From the NCBI GenBank assembly GCA_963770545.1, contig CAVYQF010000031.1, forward strand, positions 1 through 64,000: a stretch of 64,000 nt of DNA. The letters are read 5' to 3'. The notes under the pieces were generated by a model, which was given only the letters and a program-made list of their open reading frames with translations, had not been told where the DNA came from and searched no databases. The translations under genes and the position numbers were made by a program. Shown piece after piece: positions 59,079 through 64,000 of the stretch. Source of the DNA: RYN-230 sp963770545. Its GTDB lineage: Bacteria; Actinomycetota; Actinomycetes; Streptosporangiales; Streptosporangiaceae. Positions within the stretch are counted from its first letter, which is position 1, and each line of letters opens with the position of its first letter.

Positions 59079-59140
59079 AGGTCGCCTCCCATCCCTGGGT
59101 CGTGGCTGTGACATCGCTTATCGCCCAGTAGCGTCAATGT

Positions 59141-60085
59141 ATGCGACTCGGTGTCCTGGACGTCGGCTCCAACACGGTGCACTTCCTGGTGGTCGACGCC
59201 TATCGCGGCGCGCGGCCTACCCCGGTCTACTCGCACAAGGCCGAATTGCGGCTGGGTGACCACCTCGAAGGCGGCACGCTCCTGTCCGAGGAGGGCGCTC
59301 AGCAGCTGCGTGCCTTCGTCCGGGAGGCGCTCCAGATCGCCGAGGACAAGGGGGTCGAGGAGCTGCTCGCCTTCGCCACCTCCGCGGTCCGCGACGCCGC
59401 CAACGCCGACGAGGTGCTGGCCCAGATCCGGGAGGAAAGCGACGCGCACATCCAGGTCCTGTCCGGCCAGGACGAGGCGCGGCTGACCTTCCTCGCCGCC
59501 CGGCGCTGGTTCGGCTGGTCCTCGGGGAAGCTGCTGGTCCTGGACATCGGGGGCGGCTCGCTGGAAATCGCCGAGGGAGTGGACGAGGAGCCGGATGTGG
59601 CCATCTCGCTGCCGCTCGGCGCGAGCAGGCTGACCCGGGACTGGCTCACCAGCGACCCGCCCGCCGCGGACGAGGTGCGCCGGCTGCGCCGCCACGTGCG
59701 GGCCGAGATCGGCCGGCAGGCGGGCCAGGTGATGCGGGACGGTCAGCCAGACCGCACGGTAGCCACGTCCAAGACGTTCCGGCAGCTGGCCCGCACCGCC
59801 GGCGCCGCGCCCTCCAGCGAGGGTCCCTACATCCGGCGCCGGCTCAGCCACGGCGACCTGACCAAACTGTCCGACAAGCTGGCCAGCATGTCGGCCGCAG
59901 ACCGGGCCCAGATGCCCGGGGTGTCCCGGGGCCGGGCCGGCCAGCTCGTCGCGGGCGCCATCGTGGCCGACGCGGCCATGGACTTGTTCGATCTGGGCGA
60001 GCTGTTCATCTGCCCGTGGGCGCTGCGCGAAGGCGTGATCCTGCGCCGGCTTGACGCGCTCACTACCGGCCTGCCGGGACGCTGA
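59141..60085 (+). CDS. Ppx/GppA-family phosphatase
   Basis: 314 residues. LGVLDVGSNTVHFLVVDAYR is the first ASKHA phosphate loop, ELLAFATSAVRDAANADEVL the second region and LVLDIGGGSLEIAEG the third. The single domain lacks the C-terminal HD part. It hydrolyses polyphosphate or pppGpp in the cytosol. Followed by a strong terminator. Divergent from the DUF427 gene. Confidence 0.92.
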   Translation: MRLGVLDVGSNTVHFLVVDAYRGARPTPVYSHKAELRLGDHLEGGTLLSEEGAQQLRAFVREALQIAEDKGVEELLAFATSAVRDAANADEVLAQIREESDAHIQVLSGQDEARLTFLAARRWFGWSSGKLLVLDIGGGSLEIAEGVDEEPDVAISLPLGASRLTRDWLTSDPPAADEVRRLRRHVRAEIGRQAGQVMRDGQPDRTVATSKTFRQLARTAGAAPSSEGPYIRRRLSHGDLTKLSDKLASMSAADRAQMPGVSRGRAGQLVAGAIVADAAMDLFDLGELFICPWALREGVILRRLDALTTGLPGR

Positions 60086-60137
60086 GCGAGGCAGAGAGCT
60101 AGTAGGCGGCGCGGGCGGACCTGACGCGGCACGCCAA

Positions 60138-60173
60138 AACGGCCTGCCCGGGCGTAAATGCGGGCAGGCCGTT
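60138..60173. terminator. Bidirectional terminator
   Basis: AACGGCCTGCCCG (60138-60150) pairs with CGGGCAGGCCGTT (60161-60173). It is a 13-bp perfect stem with a 10-base loop between the convergent ppx and coiled-coil genes. Confidence 0.85.
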
Positions 60174-60209
60174 CCGGGTGTGCATTCTGGTTGCGCGCGT
60201 GCTTTCTGG

Positions 60210-61457
60210 TTACTCGGGGAGGCCGCCCTCCGGCGGCGGGGCGGTGTCGGTGCGGTCGCCGAGGCTGCCCGGCGTGCCGCGGCCTGCGGTGGGACGGACG
60301 GGCTTGGCGGCGGGTTCACGGCCGGAGGTGCGGTCGGACGTGCGGTCGGCACCCGCCGGAGCGGGGCGCTCGGCTGGCACAGACCGCTGCGCGGTGCTGC
60401 CTGGTGCGGTGCTGCCTGGTGCGGTGCTGCCCGGTGCGGTGCTGCCCGGTGCTGAGCTGCCCGTGGCCGATCCGCCGCCCGGTGCTGGGGTACTGGCCGG
60501 GGCGGGCGCGGACCGCTCGGCCGGGACCCGCTCGCCGGGTACCGGGCTGCCCCGGTGGCTGCGGGAGGCGGCGTCCGCCGCCCCATTGGCCGGGCCGTCC
60601 GCGGGACGTGAGCCCGCTGCGGGGGCCGCCCCGGGGGCGTGCCGGCCTTCCCCCGCGGGCGCGCCGGGCCGGGCCCCGGCCGTGGCGCCGTTGCCGCCGC
60701 CATTGCCGGACACGGCGCTGGCCACGGACCGGGCTACCTCTTCCTCCAGCGACCCGCGGGCCGCTTCACCGGCCACCAGGTTGGTCACGACGTCGCGGAC
60801 CTCGGTGAGCCTGCGCACCGTCTCGGTGTGCCGGGCCACCAGCAGGTTCAGGCGGCGCTCCGCGCCATCGTGGATGGCCGTCGCCCGCGCGGTCGCCTCG
60901 TCCAGCATCTGCTTGGCCTGGGCCTGAGCGGCCGCTACCGCGTTCTCTGACTTCTTCTGGGCGTCACCGACGGTGCGCTCCGCCTCGTTGCGGGCTGAGC
61001 TGCGGGCCTTCTCCGCCTCGGCCCGTGCGGTTGCAATGGTGTTCTCCGCCTGCTCCTGCGCAGCGGCCAGCATCCGCTCGGTCTGCTCCCGGGCCTCGGC
61101 CTTGAGCCGGTCGATCTCCTGCTTGGCGTCGTTGCGCTGCTTGGTGATGTCGTCGAGGGCGTGCGCCTTCTGCGCCTTGGCCTCGTCGTCGGCCAGCTTG
61201 AGGATCTGGGCCATCCGCTCACTGAGCTCTTGATGGGCTGGCTTGTCTTCCATCTCCCGCTGGCGGGACGCGGTCACCTCGGCCCGGAGCCGCTCGACCT
61301 CGTCAATCGAGCGGGACAGCCGCTCCTCCAGATCGCGGGTCTGGCTGCGGGAACGCGCTACGAATTCGTTGACCTGACGGCGACTGTAGCCGCGCATCTG
61401 TACTTCGAACGCGTCTTCAGAGTCGAGGTCAGGGATAAGGTCGCTTTGCTCAGTCAT
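60210..61457 (-). CDS. DivIVA/Scy-FilP-like coiled-coil protein
   Basis: 415 residues. An N-terminal DivIVA-like segment FEVQMRGYSRRQVNEFVARS (about 17-37) is followed by a long heptad-rich coiled coil (40-240: many E, K, A, Q such as AKAQKAHALDDITKQRNDAK). Then comes a Pro/Ala/Gly tail with a GSTAP repeat of 15-bp units (near 60403-60448). Such proteins form polar or hyphal-tip scaffolds in actinomycetes. The frame is complete. Confidence 0.85.
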   Translation of the reverse strand: MTEQSDLIPDLDSEDAFEVQMRGYSRRQVNEFVARSRSQTRDLEERLSRSIDEVERLRAEVTASRQREMEDKPAHQELSERMAQILKLADDEAKAQKAHALDDITKQRNDAKQEIDRLKAEAREQTERMLAAAQEQAENTIATARAEAEKARSSARNEAERTVGDAQKKSENAVAAAQAQAKQMLDEATARATAIHDGAERRLNLLVARHTETVRRLTEVRDVVTNLVAGEAARGSLEEEVARSVASAVSGNGGGNGATAGARPGAPAGEGRHAPGAAPAAGSRPADGPANGAADAASRSHRGSPVPGERVPAERSAPAPASTPAPGGGSATGSSAPGSTAPGSTAPGSTAPGSTAQRSVPAERPAPAGADRTSDRTSGREPAAKPVRPTAGRGTPGSLGDRTDTAPPPEGGLPE

Positions 61458-61682
61458 GGTGTCACCCGTCAGGTGGGTCAGGCCAGGTTACAACCCGGCC
61501 CGGCACGAGGCTCGGTCGGGTTCACCTGAGATGGGAGCGGGTTCGTCGCAGGGGAAGATCTAGAACAGCAGGCAAGACTCTTGTCCGTAAGCCCTTCGCG
61601 CGCAACCGAAACGAACGAGTATCCCGGTTTGCCCCGAAATAATTCGGTCTCAGGACCGGTGAGCAGGAGCAGAGGAGGCGCG

Positions 61683-62225
61683 ATGAGCCCGTTCGGCTCG
61701 ATCGACGGTAACACCCCGGATGTGCATCCCGAGGCCTGGATCGCCCCCGGAGCCATTCTGGTCGGCCGGGTCACCATCGACCGCGGGGCGAGTGTCTGGT
61801 ACGGGTCGGTCCTGCGCGCCGATGACGACGACATCATCGTGGGCGCGGAGTGCAATATCCAGGACCAGTGCTGCCTGCATGTGGACGCGGGTGAGCCCGT
61901 CGTGCTGGGCGAACAGGTCAGCCTGGGGCACCGGGCCACGGTGCATGGGGCCCTGGTCGGGGACGGGGCACTGATCGGCATCGGCGCCATCGTGCTCGGC
62001 CGGGCCCGGATCGGCGCGGGCTCCCTGGTCGCGGCGGGCACGGTGATCCGGCCGGGGCAGCAGGTCCCGGCCGGGGTGCTGGTGGCGGGGGTCCCGGGCC
62101 GGATCGTCCGGGAACTGACCGACGCCGACCGGGCCACGTTCTCCGGCACCGCCGCTCACTACCAGGCCCGCGCCGCGGTGCACCGGAGCGCCCGCTGGAG
62201 CGATCTCCCCGCCAATCCCGGATAA
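61683..62225 (+). CDS. Gamma-class carbonic anhydrase family protein
   Basis: 180 residues. A left-handed beta-helix of hexapeptide rungs: AWIAPGAILVGRVTIDRGAS, VWYGSVLRADDDDIIVGAEC, NIQDQCCLHVDAGEPVVLGE, VSLGHRATVHGALVGDGALI. The Zn ligands of this family, His in CLHVD and LGHRATVHG, are present. It may hydrate CO2 or act as an acyltransferase-like protein. AGAGGAGG sits 5-8 bases before the ATG. Confidence 0.9.
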   Translation: MSPFGSIDGNTPDVHPEAWIAPGAILVGRVTIDRGASVWYGSVLRADDDDIIVGAECNIQDQCCLHVDAGEPVVLGEQVSLGHRATVHGALVGDGALIGIGAIVLGRARIGAGSLVAAGTVIRPGQQVPAGVLVAGVPGRIVRELTDADRATFSGTAAHYQARAAVHRSARWSDLPANPG

Positions 62226-62368
62226 CTGCCGAGAGGGCCACTTCACCAGTCACTCAAACCACTGTGAGTTCCAGGCGCCCTTTACCGCACCGCAAGACTC
62301 GTCGCCTCTGGCTTCTTGGAATCGTTACTGGGGTTCTGGGTAAAATCCCACGTGAGGGTGGTCCAGAA

Positions 62369-62386
62369 ATGACCCTGATGGGTCAT
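62369..62386. promoter_or_regulatory. Inverted repeat upstream of the small gene
   Basis: ATGACCC-TGAT-GGGTCAT, a 7-bp perfect stem in the 235-base gap after the carbonic anhydrase gene and 75 bases before the 53-residue gene. It could be a regulator site. Confidence 0.4.
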
Positions 62387-62460
62387 GCGGGGGCATAGGG
62401 CCGCGTCGTAGCCTTGTGGTGTAGCTTCCGCGAATCCGCTTAGCGATGGAGGTGGGCGCG

Positions 62461-62622
62461 GTGCGCGAGCAACTCGATCTTCGCGTCCCCGATCGCGTTG
62501 CGCTCGATGAGATCGAGCTGTACGCCGAGGTTCTCAGCGCCGTGGCGATCTGCGACCGTCCCCTGACCGACGCGGAACTGGATGCGGTGCTGGGCATCGA
62601 CTCCGTGGTCACGGTCGACTAA
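62461..62622 (+). CDS. Conserved small protein (53 residues)
   Basis: From GTG with GGAGG 8 bases upstream: REQLDLRVPDRVALDEIELY, then AEVLSAVAICDRPLTDAELD AVLGIDSVVTVD. It is acidic and helical, and similar short proteins recur in actinomycetes. It ends convergently with the MshD gene, overlapping by 14 bases. No function is known. Confidence 0.65.
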   Translation: MREQLDLRVPDRVALDEIELYAEVLSAVAICDRPLTDAELDAVLGIDSVVTVD

Positions 62623-64000
62623 GCAGGGATAATTCCCCGGCTGGATGCTGGAACATCACGTCGGTGCCCTGGTGGGCGAAGCCCAGTGACTTATACAGCC
62701 GGATGGCCGGTGTGTTGTCCTCGTCAACGTAAAGCATCACCGAGGGCAGGCCGCGGGAGCGCAGGTAACCCAGCCCGGCCAGGGTCAGCGCGCGGCCCAG
62801 CCCACTGCCCTGCTCGGCGGGATCCACGCCGACGACGTACACCTCGCCGATGCTCTCCCCGCCTGCGGATTCGTGACCGAGCCCGGCCGGGTTGTCGTTA
62901 TCTGACCTGGTATGGACCTTGGTCCAGTGGAATCCGGCCAGTTTCCCGGACCGCTCAGCCAGGAAGAACCCGGCCGGGTCGAACCAGGATTCGCGTTCCC
63001 GCAGGGACAGGTCCTCCGCGGTCCAGGCGCCCTGCTCCGGGTGGCTGGCGAACGCTTTCCGGTTGAGGTCCAGCCAGGCCGGCTCGTCGGCGCCGACAGA
63101 AAAGGTGCGCAGGGTAACCCCGGCCGGAAAGACCGGGGCCGGGAGCGGGTCCGCCAGCGGGCGTTGCATCGTCCACAGTGACCGGATCCGCGTGAACCCG
63201 GCCCGGTCCGCCAGGGCCATGGCCGCGGGCAGGTCGCCGTGGGCCCAGACCCGCAGCGGCTGCGGGGCCGCCTCGGCCAGCAGGGCGCGGGCCAGGGTGA
63301 GCCCGAGCCCGCGGCCGCGGTAGTCCGGGTGGATGACGAGTTCGGCGGCCGGGCCCTCGTCTGGATCACCCGGATCCAGGTGAGCGTAGCCAGCCACTGC
63401 GGGGCCGTCGGTCAGCAGCAGGTTGCGGGCCTGCGCGTCTCCGCCGTAGCGCAGGTGCAGCAACGCGTGCTCAGAGAGCGGGCCAACCGAGTCACGCTCG
63501 GTGGCTGCTTCGGCCAGCGCCAGCACGCGGGCCGCTTGCGCCTCGGTCAGCGGCCCGGTCACTGCGACCACGGAAACCTCGTTCCCGGTGGCCGGGGCGT
63601 TATCGCTGGTCGGCGGGTGCGGCACTGGCTTCCTTCGGCTGGGTCTCCTGTGGCGCCCGGGCTTTCGGTGCTCCGCCCGCCTGTGGCCGGCCCGCGCCGT
63701 GGCCTGTGCTCCGCCCGCCTGTGCTCCGCCCGCCTGTGCTCCGCCCGCCTGAGCTCGGCCTGGCTGTGGCCGGCCCGCCTGGGTGCGGGCTTGCTCATCC
63801 GGGGTCAGGCCGTCCGCTTCGGTCACGCCCGGGTCCAGATCCTCCGGGCGGGAAGACCGGGGAACCCGCCCCTCGTCACCCCCCTTGGCCGGGACGAACC
63901 GGTAGCCCACGTTGCGGACGGTCCCGATCAGGGCCTCGTGCTCGGCGCCGAGCTTGGCCCGCAGGCGCCGCACGTGCACGTCCACCGTGCGGGTACCGCC
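62609..64000 (-). CDS. mshD: Response-regulator DNA-binding end in frame with mycothiol synthase MshD
   Basis: One open frame with no stop runs past the window edge. From the edge: TRTVDVHVRRLRAKLGAEHE and LIGTVRNVGYRFVPA, the C-terminal winged helix of an OmpR-type regulator. Then comes an 85-residue low-complexity linker with GGAQA repeats. Then VTGPLTEAQAARVLALAEAA, LVIHPDYRGRGLGLTLARAL (first GNAT) and VYVVGVDPAEQGSGLGRALT, LYVDEDNTPAIRLYKSLGFA (second GNAT), the MshD tandem acetyltransferase that finishes mycothiol. A separate MshD start (GTG at 63571, with GAGG) is possible, so it may be a fusion or two genes sharing a frame. Confidence 0.8.
   Translation of the reverse strand, partial: GGTRTVDVHVRRLRAKLGAEHEALIGTVRNVGYRFVPAKGGDEGRVPRSSRPEDLDPGVTEADGLTPDEQARTQAGRPQPGRAQAGGAQAGGAQAGGAQATARAGHRRAEHRKPGRHRRPSRRKPVPHPPTSDNAPATGNEVSVVAVTGPLTEAQAARVLALAEAATERDSVGPLSEHALLHLRYGGDAQARNLLLTDGPAVAGYAHLDPGDPDEGPAAELVIHPDYRGRGLGLTLARALLAEAAPQPLRVWAHGDLPAAMALADRAGFTRIRSLWTMQRPLADPLPAPVFPAGVTLRTFSVGADEPAWLDLNRKAFASHPEQGAWTAEDLSLRERESWFDPAGFFLAERSGKLAGFHWTKVHTRSDNDNPAGLGHESAGGESIGEVYVVGVDPAEQGSGLGRALTLAGLGYLRSRGLPSVMLYVDEDNTPAIRLYKSLGFAHQGTDVMFQHPAGELSLLSRP

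Overview
The window is high-G+C DNA from an actinomycete. The evidence is the codon bias, an Lsr2-type nucleoid protein, a mycothiol synthase (MshD), a Scy/FilP-like coiled-coil protein, GTG starts with GGAGG ribosome binding sites, and LCP and DUF6542 proteins. The style resembles Streptosporangiales or Streptomyces-like lineages, but the genus cannot be fixed from the sequence alone. No rRNA, CRISPR array or intact tRNA was seen.

Left part (1 to about 27 kb): an accessory, decaying region. It contains a cut-off IS3 element, an orphan nuclease-like gene, an adenylate kinase and the 3' half of a tRNA-Phe that looks like an integration scar. It also holds an IS1380 copy, a complete 1006-bp IS5-type element with a 3-bp target duplication, a solo end of the same IS type 11 kb away, and IS630 and IS3 fragments. 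Between them lie broken genes: PP2C phosphatase, Fic, glycolipid-binding protein, NTF2-like protein, histidine kinase, alpha/beta hydrolase, beta-lactamase-like protein and prolyl-oligopeptidase. Intact small metabolic genes are interspersed: flavodoxin, DUF389, HAD, MmcQ/YjbR, Imm1, DUF5995, DUF1801, GNAT, DUF302, two small P-loop kinases, epoxide hydrolase, ABM monooxygenase and EamA exporter.

Middle part (27 to 40 kb): an Lsr2-family variant with cysteines, an MFS transporter divergent from a TetR regulator with a candidate operator between them, a phosphotransferase and DUF6542. An envelope group follows: LCP ligase, YihY/BrkB membrane protein, secreted beta-helix protein, a two-gene transglutaminase operon and an SQD1-like sugar-nucleotide enzyme.

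Right part (40 to 64 kb): a coherent locus of DUF2064 protein, GT2, sugar epimerase, two-component system, methyltransferase, GT87-type transferase and a cytochrome b/molybdopterin oxidoreductase. Two of its divergent promoters share a 12-bp motif, which suggests a common regulator. After this come MarR/YceI, an alcohol dehydrogenase, M19 dipeptidase, a transglutaminase flanked by a duplicated arginase 3' end, arginase-like, DUF427, Ppx/GppA, coiled-coil protein, gamma-carbonic anhydrase, a 53-residue small protein and, at the edge, a response-regulator DNA-binding domain open in frame into MshD.

Frameshifts, amber/ochre stops replacing Tyr codons and in-frame 15- to 21-bp tandem repeats recur throughout the window.
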